Source: Nocardia pseudovaccinii NBRC 100343
GTDB lineage: Bacteria > Actinomycetota > Actinomycetes > Mycobacteriales > Mycobacteriaceae
Direction of reading: 5' to 3'
DNA: 36,447 bases
Assembly (NCBI RefSeq): GCF_001613225.1
Contig: NZ_BDBY01000385.1
Span: 1 to 36,447 of the forward strand
Part shown: in pieces, positions 1-8,076 of the stretch
Numbering within the stretch: the stretch's first letter is position 1
Layout: the number at the start of each line of letters is the position of its first letter
Notes under the pieces: model-generated
What the model was told of the DNA's origin: nothing
Database searches by the model: none
The model's input: the letters and a program-made list of their open reading frames with translations, nothing else
Program-made: the position numbers and the translations under genes

Positions 1-161
1 CGGACGGTGGCCGTGCCGATCGGCCGCATCCGGACCGTGGCCGCATCAGGTCCGAAAACGGCCGCGGTGAACGGACTTCGACGGAGCGCGGACGTCCCGA
101 CGGCGCCCGGACCGCTCGCCCGCGCGATGGCGCACCGCAACGACCGGCACGGGGGGAACGC

Positions 162-2006
162 GTGGCACGACCGGAACGCAACGGATCGCGGACGAGTCGC
201 GAGGCACAGCGCGCGGCCAAGATCGACTACACCGCAGACCGCGCCATGGGCACCCCGCAGATGGACAAGGCCGCCCGTCGCGCAAAGGCGAGGTCGGACA
301 AGCGCAAACAGTCCGGTCCGCCGCTGCTCGACGATGCGACCAGGGCTAAACTTGAGCAGATCAGCCGTGAGGGCACCGGCCTGCGGGCGGCCTTCGCGAC
401 CTTCCGGATCCGCACCGACGATATCCGCCGCCGCAATTACGCGGCGCGTGCCGAACAGGTCTTCGAAGACGGATTCGACCGCAGCACAGCCCAACTCACC
501 GATCGCGGCTATATGGGTCCCGGCGGCGGCCGGATGAACGTCGTGGGCCGCCCGGTCGAATACCGGGCCACCACCGCCCAGGTGGCGGGTCTCTGGCCTT
601 GGTCGGTCGGCGCGGGTGCGCCGTTGATCGGCACCCCGCTCGGTTCGCATCTGCATACCGGCGCCCCGGTCTGCTTCGACCCGATGAACTGGTTCCTGCG
701 CGGCAGCTTCATCACCGCGCCCAGCCTTTTCGTCCTGGGGCTCAACGGTTTCGGTAAGTCTTCGCTGGTGCGCCGGATCGTGCTCGGCGGTATAGCGCAG
801 GGCATCACCCCGCTGATCCTGGCCGATGTGAAACCGGACTACCGCAAGTTGGTCGAACTGGTCGGTGGCCAGGTGATCGACCTCGGTTACGGCCACGGCA
901 AGCTCAACCCGCTCGCCGCCGGTGTGCTCGGTTCGGTCGTGCCGATGCTGGACGAGTTTCCGGCACTGCAACTTCAGGTGCTGCAGGATCTGCGCGCCCG
1001 CCAGGTCACGCTCATCGCCGGTCTGGTCGAACTCGTACGCGGCGCGCGGGTGCGCGACTACGAGGAGACGCTGATCGCCACCGCACTGCGCATCCTCTAC
1101 CGACCGGGCAGCGGCTATACGCCCGACCAACCGCCCATCATGGAGAACTTGCTCGAGGTGATCGTCGCCGGGGGTGACGAATTGCAGCTCGACGCCGGGG
1201 CCGACGATCCGAACGAATACCAGGTCGCCATCAAGGGCCTGCGCCGCTCGCTGCGCGCCCTGACACAGGGCCCGTTCGGCGCGATCTTCAACGGGCAGAC
1301 CACCGTTCCGATCGATACCAGCGCGGTCGCGGTCTGCATCGACGTATCCCATATCCCCACCGGTGATAAAAAGCTCAAGGCCGCGGTGATGCTGGCCTGC
1401 TGGGCCGACGGTTTCGCGTCGGTGGAGGCCGCGCATGTGCTCGCCGACGCGAAACTCGGCCCGCAGCGCTATTTCCAGGTAGTGATGGACGAGCTGTGGC
1501 AGGTGCTCGGCCTCGGCGACTTCATGGTCGACCGAGTCGATGAGCTGACCCGTCTGCAGCGCACCATCGCCACCGCGCTGATCATGATCAGCCACACCAT
1601 CAAGGACCTGCAAGCACTGGGATCGGAAGCCGCCATCGCGAAGGCGCTGGGCTTCCTCGAACGCGCGCGCGCCAAGATATTCGGCGCGCTGCCCGGCGAG
1701 GAGATCAAGCGCCTGGACAGTGTGGTTCCGTTCACATCCGCCGAGGAGGAGATGGTGACCGGATGGTCCGCGCCGCAAGCGCTGACGGGCGAGGCACTCA
1801 AACCTGGTCAGCTGCGCCCGTCGCCGCCGGGTACCGGCAAATTCCTTCTGAAGATCGGTGAGGATCGCCGCCCCGGCATCCCGTTCCATATGGAATTCAC
1901 CTTGTCCGAGAAGGAGAGTGGGATCCACGAAACCAACCAGCGCTTCTCCGAGTTCACCGAGTCGACTTCGCGTGGTGGCGATTCCCCCAGTGGGAGTGCC
2001 GCATGA
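162..2006 (+). CDS. VirB4-like T4SS ATPase
   Basis: A P-loop ATPase of the VirB4/TraC kind, expected to power a type IV secretion-like apparatus from the cytoplasmic face. Walker A is GLNGFGKS (about residues 193-200), and Walker B is VVMDE with Asp443-Glu444. An ISHT segment about 40 residues later resembles sensor motifs of conjugative ATPases. The first 60 residues are Arg/Lys-rich and probably disordered. I chose GTG 162 because a GGGGGG stretch lies 5 bases upstream. The same frame stays open to the window edge with Arg/Gly/Asp-rich codons, so the true start may lie outside. It is followed after 55 bases by the HTH gene and heads the conjugation-like operon. The ATPase assignment is firm; the exact T4SS role is inferred from neighbours. 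Confidence 0.8.
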   Translation: MARPERNGSRTSREAQRAAKIDYTADRAMGTPQMDKAARRAKARSDKRKQSGPPLLDDATRAKLEQISREGTGLRAAFATFRIRTDDIRRRNYAARAEQVFEDGFDRSTAQLTDRGYMGPGGGRMNVVGRPVEYRATTAQVAGLWPWSVGAGAPLIGTPLGSHLHTGAPVCFDPMNWFLRGSFITAPSLFVLGLNGFGKSSLVRRIVLGGIAQGITPLILADVKPDYRKLVELVGGQVIDLGYGHGKLNPLAAGVLGSVVPMLDEFPALQLQVLQDLRARQVTLIAGLVELVRGARVRDYEETLIATALRILYRPGSGYTPDQPPIMENLLEVIVAGGDELQLDAGADDPNEYQVAIKGLRRSLRALTQGPFGAIFNGQTTVPIDTSAVAVCIDVSHIPTGDKKLKAAVMLACWADGFASVEAAHVLADAKLGPQRYFQVVMDELWQVLGLGDFMVDRVDELTRLQRTIATALIMISHTIKDLQALGSEAAIAKALGFLERARAKIFGALPGEEIKRLDSVVPFTSAEEEMVTGWSAPQALTGEALKPGQLRPSPPGTGKFLLKIGEDRRPGIPFHMEFTLSEKESGIHETNQRFSEFTESTSRGGDSPSGSAA

Positions 2007-2061
2007 GGGGCCTTCTTGCACCGTGGTCGAGACCGGCGGATGGCTGTGGGAGGTGGGGCGC

Positions 2062-2370
2062 ATGATGCCGCACCGGTCCTATCGCAGAGTTTCGCCGGAA
2101 GTGCGCAAGGCCGCGGTCGAGCAGGTCATCGCGCTTACCGGCAAACTACGCAGCGAATCGGAGGCCTGCCGGGTGGTCGCCGAGCAGATCGGCGTGCATA
2201 CCAACTCGGTGCGCAACTGGGTGCGCGCCGCCGAGGGACCGAGTCTCGAGCGCCTGGACGCGACGGCGCTGCGCCGCAAAGTCGCACTTTTACAACAACA
2301 ATTGGCCGCCGCGGCGGAGATGAACCGCACCCTGGCCGACACCCTCAACGAATCTCGGCGGCAAACGTGA
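2062..2370 (+). CDS. IS3 OrfA-like HTH protein
   Basis: A 102-residue protein with an N-terminal helix-turn-helix of the IS3 transposase OrfA type (residues about 5-55: SPEVRKAAVEQV, then GVHTNSVRNWVR). A Leu/Gln-rich coiled coil follows (residues about 70-95). This is the layout of OrfA proteins that dimerise through a leucine zipper. No OrfB, terminal inverted repeat or target duplication is visible around it. It sits in line between the VirB4-like and wall-hydrolase genes. ATG 2062 is preceded by GGGAGG with 8 bases spacing. It is more likely a domesticated DNA-binding protein of the operon than a working transposon. Its target is unknown. Confidence 0.65.
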   Translation: MMPHRSYRRVSPEVRKAAVEQVIALTGKLRSESEACRVVAEQIGVHTNSVRNWVRAAEGPSLERLDATALRRKVALLQQQLAAAAEMNRTLADTLNESRRQT

Positions 2371-2410
2371 TGGGTTCGGTCCGCGGTCGTTCGGCACTGC
2401 CGGGGATACG

Positions 2411-4093
2411 GTGACCGGGCGGACCCTCCTCTACCTGGCGCTGGCGAGCGTACTCGGGCTGATGACATTGGTGGTCGTCATCGTGATGCCCGCCGTGGAC
2501 GACGCCTGCGAGGGCACTTCGGTGCTCGTATCATCGACCATGCTGGCGCCGCTCGGCGGCTACGCGCCGGGTAATTCCCGCGTCGCGGGCACCTCGACTC
2601 CTATGAGCACGACCGGCAATCCGACTGCCACCCAAGCCCATTCGACCGCCACCGGTGCGCCGTCGCTGGCCGCGGGCGTCGGCCCGATCCGCCGGACGCT
2701 GCCGCTGGCCGCTGGCACCTTCACCGTGTCGGACGTATTCGGCGCGCGCGGCGGCACCCATAAGGGCGTCGACTTCGCCGCGACCGACGGCACCACCATC
2801 TACTCGGTGTCCGATGGACGCGTCGTAGCGGCCGGTCCCGCTTCGGGTTTCGGCAACTGGATCGTCGTCGATTCCGTCGACACCAACGGCCGCGCGTATT
2901 CCGCGGTGTACGGCCATATGTGGGACAGCGGCGTGCATGTGCACGTCGGCGATACCGTCGTCGCTGGTCAGCCCATCGCGCAGGTCGGCTCGGCGGGTGA
3001 ATCCAGTGGTCCGCACCTGCATTTCGAGATAGTGCCGGGCGGACGCTTCACCGGTGGTCGGCAGATCGACCCGCTGCCCTGGCTCGACGGCGCACCGACC
3101 CCGGATGTCGGTGGCGCGCAGGCCTTCTCGACCGACCCGCGCTGTAACCGCGGCTTCGGCACCGCGGGTGGTGCGCTGGCCGCGGGCAAGGTGCCGCAGG
3201 AACTCGAGATCTGGTATCGCCGTGCGGGTTCCATCTGCCCGCAGATCACCCCGTCGCTGCTGGCCGCACAGGGCAGGCAGGAGTCCGGATTCCGGCGCAG
3301 CGCGTCCTCCCCTGCGGGCGCGCAGGGTCTGGCCCAGTTCCTGCCCGGCACCGCGGCCAGTATCGATCCCGATGACGGTCAGCCCTATGTCATCGATGCC
3401 GACGGCAATGGTGTCGCGAGCGTATGGGACGACGGCGACGCGATCATCGGTCAGGGCCGTTATATGTGCGCGCTCGCGCACAAGATCACGGCGTGGGAGT
3501 CCCAGGGGCGCGTGCAGGGTGATGTCGTGGCACTGACCCTGGCCGCCTACAACGCCGGCGAGGGCGCGGTACTCGCCTCCGGCGGTATGCCGAACCAGGT
3601 GGCCGCGCACTACGCCGAAACCCAGCCGTACGTCGCGAATATCCTTGCGATGGAACCGCAATACCGCGCGCAGGGTTCCAATGGCCGCTTCACCCCGCAG
3701 GACGGGGCGGGCGGCATTCAGGTCGTCCAGGCGGCGCGGCAATGGCTCGGCACGCCGTACGTCTGGGGTGGCGGTGGCCCGCAGGGGCCGAGCGGCGGTG
3801 GCATGGACGGTCCCGGCCTCACGTCGGCCGCGGTGTTCGCGGCCTCGTCGGGCGCGGTGACCTTGCCGCGGACCGCCGAACAGCAGTGGGAGGCGGGCGC
3901 CGAAGTACCGCTGAGCAAGCTGCAACCCGGTGATCTGGTCTTCAGCTCATTCGGCCCGCGCGGCCCCGCCGAGGTCGGAATCTATTCCGGCAACGGCCGA
4001 ATGATCCAATCCGTGCCCGCCGCGTACGGGCATTCCAGTGGCGTGACCGAGGTCGCGGTGCCGGGTGACGGCCGCGGAAGGAGGGTGCTGTGA
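2411..4093 (+). CDS. M23/lytic transglycosylase/NlpC-P60 fusion
   Basis: A 560-residue anchored wall hydrolase expected to open peptidoglycan for the T4SS-like machine. One transmembrane helix spans residues about 5-27. An M23 LytM domain (about 100-210) shows His117, Asp121, His169 and the HLH motif (202-204). A soluble lytic transglycosylase domain (about 262-400) has the catalytic Glu291 in GRQESGF and the LAAYNAGEGAV motif. A C-terminal NlpC/P60-like domain (about 436-560) keeps the fold signature (GTPYVWGG, LQPGDLVF, VGIYSGNGRMI). However, the usual DCSGL is DGPGL (Cys to Gly467) and the usual HVGIY is EVGIY (His to Glu521), so this domain should be catalytically dead. The start GTG 2411 lies 40 bases after the HTH gene. 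Its stop overlaps the next start (GTGA). Confidence 0.88.
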   Translation: MTGRTLLYLALASVLGLMTLVVVIVMPAVDDACEGTSVLVSSTMLAPLGGYAPGNSRVAGTSTPMSTTGNPTATQAHSTATGAPSLAAGVGPIRRTLPLAAGTFTVSDVFGARGGTHKGVDFAATDGTTIYSVSDGRVVAAGPASGFGNWIVVDSVDTNGRAYSAVYGHMWDSGVHVHVGDTVVAGQPIAQVGSAGESSGPHLHFEIVPGGRFTGGRQIDPLPWLDGAPTPDVGGAQAFSTDPRCNRGFGTAGGALAAGKVPQELEIWYRRAGSICPQITPSLLAAQGRQESGFRRSASSPAGAQGLAQFLPGTAASIDPDDGQPYVIDADGNGVASVWDDGDAIIGQGRYMCALAHKITAWESQGRVQGDVVALTLAAYNAGEGAVLASGGMPNQVAAHYAETQPYVANILAMEPQYRAQGSNGRFTPQDGAGGIQVVQAARQWLGTPYVWGGGGPQGPSGGGMDGPGLTSAAVFAASSGAVTLPRTAEQQWEAGAEVPLSKLQPGDLVFSSFGPRGPAEVGIYSGNGRMIQSVPAAYGHSSGVTEVAVPGDGRGRRVL

Positions 4094-4734
4094 CGACAAC
4101 CGATACCGCGGCCGGTGAACACGCCGAGGCACGTGCGGCGATTGGACCGCACAAGTGTCGGTCCCGGCGGCTAGCCTTGAATAACAATGCACGCGTGAAA
4201 CTGGTGGTGATGCTGGTGCTGAGCGTCGCGATGTCGGGTGCGGGGTGCGCCGGCTCGGATCGGGAGCCGGGTTCCGGTGCGCCGCAGCCGCCCACGTCCA
4301 CGACCCGATTGCTGGAGGGTGTGCCCGCACCCGATCCGGTGACGCCCGACGGCGTCGCGGTGGCCGCGCTGAAGGAGATCTACTCCTGGCAGCCCGCCAC
4401 CGAGACTCAGGGCGCCTCGCTGTCGCGCGCGCGGAAATGGTTGGGCCCCAGCCTGATCCGCATGCTCGACAGCACGCCGACTGGGATCGAGACACCGAAA
4501 GCGACGCTGCAGTGGGCGGACTGGGCCAAGGCGCAGGCACATATCGAGGCCTTCACCTTCGCATCGGGTGAGCGCCCGCCCGCGAGCGCCGATCCGAACA
4601 TTCAACAGTTCAAGATCGGGATCGAGCAAACGGTCGTCTACCCGAACGGGCGCAAGGAATCCCTGCCGCCCGCGACGGTCATCGCGACCGTGGTGCGTAC
4701 ATCGGAAGGTTGGCGGCTCGACGCCTTCCGCTGA
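4090..4734 (+). CDS. VirB8-like anchored protein
   Basis: A 214-residue single-pass protein. GTG 4090 overlaps the previous stop and has AGGAGG 5 bases upstream, a near-ideal ribosome site. That start gives about 35 cytoplasmic residues and then a hydrophobic segment (VKLVVMLVLSVAMSGAGCAG). A second in-frame GTG at 4195 would turn this segment into a short lipoprotein-like signal, but the lipobox (GAGC) is poor and no ribosome site precedes it. The C-terminal half (from TPDGVAVAALKEIYSW to GWRLDAF) looks like a small NTF2-type alpha+beta domain, as in VirB8/TcpC conjugation proteins. That fold call rests on layout and context, not on a diagnostic motif. Confidence 0.6.
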   Translation: MTTTDTAAGEHAEARAAIGPHKCRSRRLALNNNARVKLVVMLVLSVAMSGAGCAGSDREPGSGAPQPPTSTTRLLEGVPAPDPVTPDGVAVAALKEIYSWQPATETQGASLSRARKWLGPSLIRMLDSTPTGIETPKATLQWADWAKAQAHIEAFTFASGERPPASADPNIQQFKIGIEQTVVYPNGRKESLPPATVIATVVRTSEGWRLDAFR

Positions 4735-4782
4735 ACCCGCGCCAGCGACAACCACATAGCTAGGTCCTAACAGGAGGCAGAC

Positions 4783-6606
4783 ATGGCGAAAAAGAAGAAG
4801 GTGCAGGATCCGGCCGTGGTCGGACCCGATATCACCCTCTACATGATCTACGCCGGTTTCGCGACTCTCGGAACCCTGTGGATCGCCTTGCATCTCGGCA
4901 ACGCGATGGCTGTCACCCCGCAGGACATTCCGGTCAACCCGATCGCGATCGTCGCCGATCTGGTCAAGGGGAAAGTGCACTGGCCGCGTGCCTCCACGGT
5001 GATCGTGCTGCTCGTCATCGGCGCGATCGTGGCCTATGTGGTGGTGCGCAAGCGGCTTGCCGCACGTCGATCGGTCGGTCGGCTCTCGGTGGACGAGAAG
5101 GCCGATGTGATGGGGAGCGGCAGCGCTATCAAATCGCTCACCGAGGCCGGGGTGCGGTCGAAGGCCGAAATGCTCGGTGTCCGGCTCGGCTACAACGACA
5201 GCCCGGGCGTGCCGATCGGCGTCGGTGTTGCCGATGGGGTGATGCTCTACGGCTCGTATGAGGATCTGCACCTGGACATCTGGGGTCCGCGTCAGGGCAA
5301 ATCGACCTCGCGGGTGATCCCGGCCATCCTGACTGCCATCGGGCCGGTCCTGTCTACCTCGAACAAGCGCGACGTGGTCGATGCGACCCGAGATGTGCGC
5401 GAGGCCAAGGGAAGTCGCACCTTCGTCTTCGACCCGCAGGGCGTCGCGGGGGAGGAGCCGACCTGGTTCTGGGATCCGCTTGCCTGGGTGGACGCATATC
5501 ACGACGGTGCGGAGATGCGCGCCGCGCGGCTGGCCGGACACTTCGCCGATGCCGACAGCGGTTCCGATGCCAAGGGTGATGTGTTCTTCGACCCGGAGGC
5601 CGAGGATCTGCTCGCCGGGCTGTTCCTGGCGGCCGCGCTCGGTAGTCGCCCGATCGTCCAGGTCTGGGACTGGGTGACCAATCCCAACGACTCCGAACCC
5701 ATCGAGCTGCTGCGCAATTCGAGTAAGCACTACACCGCCTCGGGCCTCGCGATGCAGTACAACGCCGATCCGCGCACCAAGAGCGGCATTTTCGGCACCG
5801 CGAAGAAAATGATCCGCTGCCTGCAGCTGTCCAATGTGCACCCGTGGATCCTGCCCGGCGACAACCGCATGCAGTTCGACGAACTCGAATTCATCGAGAA
5901 CAACGGCACGCTTTACAGCCTCTCGCTCGAGGGCCGCGGTTCGGCGGCGCCGCTGGTCAGTGCGCTCACCGAGGCCGTGGTCGATGTGGCCATGCGCAAG
6001 GCCACCCATTCGCCCGGCGGACGGTTGCCGATCCCGATGCTCGCGGTCCTGGACGAGGCGGCGAATGTGGTGCGCTGGAAGGATTTGCCCAAGCAGTACA
6101 GTCACTTCGGTTCACGCGGCATCGTGGTGATGACGGTGCTGCAGTCCTGGGCCCAGGGTGCGCGCTGCTGGGGTGACGACGGCATGCTGGCGCTGTGGTC
6201 GGCGGCCAATATCAAGGTGCTCGGTCCGGGCGTCGACGATATGAACTTCCTGCGGGACCGGTCCGAGGCGATCGGCGAATACGACGCGATCTCTTCCTCG
6301 GTCTCGGAATCCAAAGGCGGCAAGAGCTATTCGCGTTCACTGGGTTCGTCCAAGACATTCACCGTGAACGCGCTGGCTACTCTGCCACAGGGCCGCGCGA
6401 TCGTCTTCACCTCCGGCCAGCCCGCGGTGCTGGTGCGTACCGTGCCCTGGTGGGAGGGCGACTACGCTGACGACGTGAAGAAGTCGATCTCGCACCATCT
6501 TCCGGGGCGTAAGACCGAGATCGCCGACCTGTTCGGCTCGCCCAACCTGACCAAGGCTGCTCCGCCACCCGAATACGGTCAAATCGAGGAGGTTCGGCCA
6601 CTGTGA
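4783..6606 (+). CDS. VirD4/TraG-like coupling ATPase
   Basis: A 607-residue type IV coupling protein that would bring substrate (DNA or protein) to the secretion channel. Two transmembrane helices (about 17-39 and 71-88) precede the ATPase core. Walker A is GPRQGKST (168-175), Walker B is MLAVLDE with Asp424-Glu425, and a TraM-recognition-like stretch follows (SRGIVVMTVLQSWAQG). FDPQG is the segment often seen as DPKG/DTKG in this family. Ribosome site AGGAGG lies 7 bases before ATG 4783. The stop overlaps the start of a small linker ORF (GTGA). VirB4-, VirB8- and VirD4-like proteins with a wall hydrolase make a conjugation-type secretion system the best reading. Confidence 0.85.
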   Translation: MAKKKKVQDPAVVGPDITLYMIYAGFATLGTLWIALHLGNAMAVTPQDIPVNPIAIVADLVKGKVHWPRASTVIVLLVIGAIVAYVVVRKRLAARRSVGRLSVDEKADVMGSGSAIKSLTEAGVRSKAEMLGVRLGYNDSPGVPIGVGVADGVMLYGSYEDLHLDIWGPRQGKSTSRVIPAILTAIGPVLSTSNKRDVVDATRDVREAKGSRTFVFDPQGVAGEEPTWFWDPLAWVDAYHDGAEMRAARLAGHFADADSGSDAKGDVFFDPEAEDLLAGLFLAAALGSRPIVQVWDWVTNPNDSEPIELLRNSSKHYTASGLAMQYNADPRTKSGIFGTAKKMIRCLQLSNVHPWILPGDNRMQFDELEFIENNGTLYSLSLEGRGSAAPLVSALTEAVVDVAMRKATHSPGGRLPIPMLAVLDEAANVVRWKDLPKQYSHFGSRGIVVMTVLQSWAQGARCWGDDGMLALWSAANIKVLGPGVDDMNFLRDRSEAIGEYDAISSSVSESKGGKSYSRSLGSSKTFTVNALATLPQGRAIVFTSGQPAVLVRTVPWWEGDYADDVKKSISHHLPGRKTEIADLFGSPNLTKAAPPPEYGQIEEVRPL

Positions 6607-6683
6607 CCGAGCGTAGCGAGGGAACCATAGACACAGCACGGCCAGTCACAGCGGAGCCGAGCGCTAGCGAGGTGGAGCTGTGA
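6603..6683 (+). CDS. 26-aa linker ORF bridging two genes
   Basis: A small ORF of 26 codons opens with GTG 6603, overlapping the coupling-protein stop (GTGA). It ends at TGA 6681-6683, overlapping the GTG 6680 of the DUF4913 gene (again GTGA). It reads through two copies of a GAGCG(C)TAGCGAG motif and would begin MTERSEG. The double overlap suggests translational coupling of the neighbours rather than a functional peptide. No family is recognised, and the ORF could be an accident of repeat insertion. Confidence 0.35.
   Translation: MTERSEGTIDTARPVTAEPSASEVEL
6608..6671 (+). repeat. Two GAGCGNAGCGAG-type short repeats
   Basis: CGAGCGTAGCGAG (6608-6620) and CGAGCGCTAGCGAG (6658-6671) lie in the short gap between the coupling-protein and DUF4913 genes. 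A diverged copy, CGAACGAAGCGAG, lies at 8079-8091. From memory, motifs of this form are abundant at gene borders in Rhodococcus and Nocardia genomes. Each copy can be read in frame as ERSE or ASE. Confidence 0.5.
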
Positions 6684-7066
6684 CTGAACAGCAGCAACAG
6701 CCCATGATCTACAGCAATGTGGTCGACTTCGTCGAGAACTACCTCGGCCTGGTGTACCGGCGTCAGGTCACCGACATCAGCGAAACGGTGTGGTGCCCGG
6801 AGTGGTGGAAGCATGCCGAGGCGGTGGCGCGACTAGATGCGCTCTGGCGTGCATGGGAGCACTACCGGCTCGAGCCGAGCACCGGATTGAGCATCTGGTT
6901 CCTCGACCACGCGGATCCGCATATGACCAAACTCTTCGATCCTCGCGGACCGTTCAAGTACTGCAGTGTGCGCAACGGCCACAAGGACATGCTGAGCCCG
7001 CTGCCGCTGAAGTCGCCCACCCAGGGACTTTTCGGCGATCCGACCATCGGCGATTTCCGCGTCTGA
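6680..7066 (+). CDS. DUF4913 family protein
   Basis: A 128-residue soluble protein matching the DUF4913 pattern. It has the run WCPEWWKH, then EAVARLDALWRAWEHYR, then an aromatic WFLDHADPHMTKLFDPRGPF block and a C-terminal CSVRNGH. DUF4913 proteins typically accompany actinobacterial conjugation-like loci and plasmids; their molecular function is unknown. The start GTG 6680 overlaps the stop of the linker ORF, with GAGGTGGAG just upstream. It is the last plus-strand gene before a strong terminator, so it closes the operon. Conserved His, Trp and Cys residues could bind metal, but this is speculation. Confidence 0.75.
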   Translation: MTEQQQQPMIYSNVVDFVENYLGLVYRRQVTDISETVWCPEWWKHAEAVARLDALWRAWEHYRLEPSTGLSIWFLDHADPHMTKLFDPRGPFKYCSVRNGHKDMLSPLPLKSPTQGLFGDPTIGDFRV

Positions 7067-7081
7067 GGAGCCGAAACGTCG

Positions 7082-7110
7082 AAACGCCCGCTGATTTCAG
7101 CGGGCGTTTT
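7082..7110. terminator. Bidirectional Rho-independent terminator
   Basis: A 12-bp perfect stem, AAACGCCCGCTG (7082-7093) pairing with CAGCGGGCGTTT (7098-7109), has a 4-base loop. A T run on the plus strand and the matching A run on the left arm serve both directions. It separates the convergent DUF4913 and coiled-coil genes. Confidence 0.85.
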
Positions 7111-7133
7111 CGGTTTCCGGCGTCGGGATCCAG

Positions 7134-7688
7134 TTACTGCCGGACGCGTTCCAAACCGCGTGCGTCTTGTTCCCGACCTCGTGCGGCGGCCGCGCGGGCG
7201 GCTTCGTCGCGAATGCGTACGGCCTCTTCGGGCGGTTGCCCCTGACCTACTTCGATGAGCATCCGCACCGCCGCCAGTTCCGGTGCGATACCGATCCGGG
7301 CGAGATGCGCCGCGATGGCCTGCCGACGCTCCTGGGAGTCGTAACGAACGAGCGGTTTGGACTGAGCCGACGCCGTCGCGGCCATCCTGCTGGCCTCGGC
7401 CTGTGCGGAGAAACGATCCTTCTCCAATGAAATCCCCTGGGCCGGAACCGATTTCTCGACCATCCGGGCCAGTTCGAGATTGCGTGGGTCCTTCGCCTTG
7501 GCGTCGCGGGCCTCACGGATCTGCAGTTCCCGGGCCTCCTTGATGCGGGCCTCGGTGACCTTGACGCGGGCTTCGGCTTCCTTCTGACCACGCTCACGGG
7601 TCCGCAGCGCGACCAGGGTCGCAAGCTGCAACATAGTCTTCATCATGGCCGCGGTTTCCCGGCCGATGTCGTCCAGTTCCTCGGACAT
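7134..7688 (-). CDS. Coiled-coil protein, unknown function
   Basis: A 184-residue charged protein with no recognised enzyme motif. Residues about 30-70 form a Lys/Glu/Ala/Arg-rich coiled coil (RERGQKEAEARVKVTEARIK). The C-terminal third (about 118-150, RRQAIAAHLARIGIAPELAAVRMLIEVGQG) looks like a compact helical domain. There is no signal peptide or membrane segment. Ribosome site GGGGAG precedes the ATG by about 6 bases. It converges on the conjugation-like operon across a shared terminator, so it may be an accessory or regulatory partner. That link rests only on position. Confidence 0.6.
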   Translation of the reverse strand: MSEELDDIGRETAAMMKTMLQLATLVALRTRERGQKEAEARVKVTEARIKEARELQIREARDAKAKDPRNLELARMVEKSVPAQGISLEKDRFSAQAEASRMAATASAQSKPLVRYDSQERRQAIAAHLARIGIAPELAAVRMLIEVGQGQPPEEAVRIRDEAARAAAARGREQDARGLERVRQ

Positions 7689-7994
7689 GGCTGCTCCCCG
7701 ATGCTGCAGTGATCACTATGGATGTTGTGGTGCTTCGTCACGGACGCCGCCACGTCGAACTGTAGTCCGTCGCGCCGGTGCCCCGCCTGCAAACGTGGAC
7801 ACCCAGAGAACTTGTCGCGTGGCATTCCCGGTTGGGGATCGTCCGGTCAGGGGATGACGACGCTACGCGTTCTCCTTTATTCGAGATTACCCGAGAAAAC
7901 CCGGCGCCAACCGTGTGGGCGTACCGCTTAAGAGCATATATCGCACAATTCCGGCGGGTAGGGGAAAGCTTCGGAGGATCTCCGGTTTTAGCAC

Positions 7995-8028
7995 ACCCTA
8001 ACCGAACGATTAGGGTCGCCTACCCTGG
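7995..8028. promoter_or_regulatory. Iron-box-like inverted repeats
   Basis: ACCCTAA (7995-8001) and TTAGGGT (8010-8016) form a 7-bp inverted repeat with an 8-base spacer. A third arm, ACCCT (8022-8026), makes TTAGGGTCGCCTACCCTGG (8010-8028). That 19-mer agrees at 13 positions with the DtxR/IdeR consensus TTAGGTTAGGCTAACCTAA as I recall it. The nearest start it could control is about 320 bases away, so function is doubtful. Confidence 0.3.
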
Positions 8029-8051
8029 CTTGGGCAGGGCGGTAGTTCGGG

Positions 8052-8076
8052 CCCGCTGCTCATTGTGCGCAGCGGG
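8052..8076 (-). terminator. Hairpin downstream of ppiB
   Basis: CCCGCTGC (8052-8059) pairs with GCAGCGGG (8069-8076) around a 9-base loop, about 70 bases past the cyclophilin stop on the minus strand. No T run follows, so it is only a possible terminator. Confidence 0.3.

Noticed and set aside
1..161. Possible tail of an upstream gene or an N-terminal extension of the VirB4-like protein
   Set aside because: Two plus-strand frames stay open here with low-complexity Arg/Gly/Pro codons; with the window edge so near, neither can be preferred.
2062..2370. Intact insertion sequence
   Set aside because: Only an OrfA-like frame is present; no OrfB, terminal inverted repeats or target duplication were found.
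4195..4734. Lipoprotein start at GTG 4195
   Set aside because: The lipobox is poor and no ribosome site precedes it, while GTG 4090 has AGGAGG at ideal spacing and overlaps the previous stop.
4171..6105. Minus-strand open frame of about 644 codons opposite the VirB8- and VirD4-like genes
   Set aside because: It covers parts of two genes with clear motifs and has no coding signature of its own.
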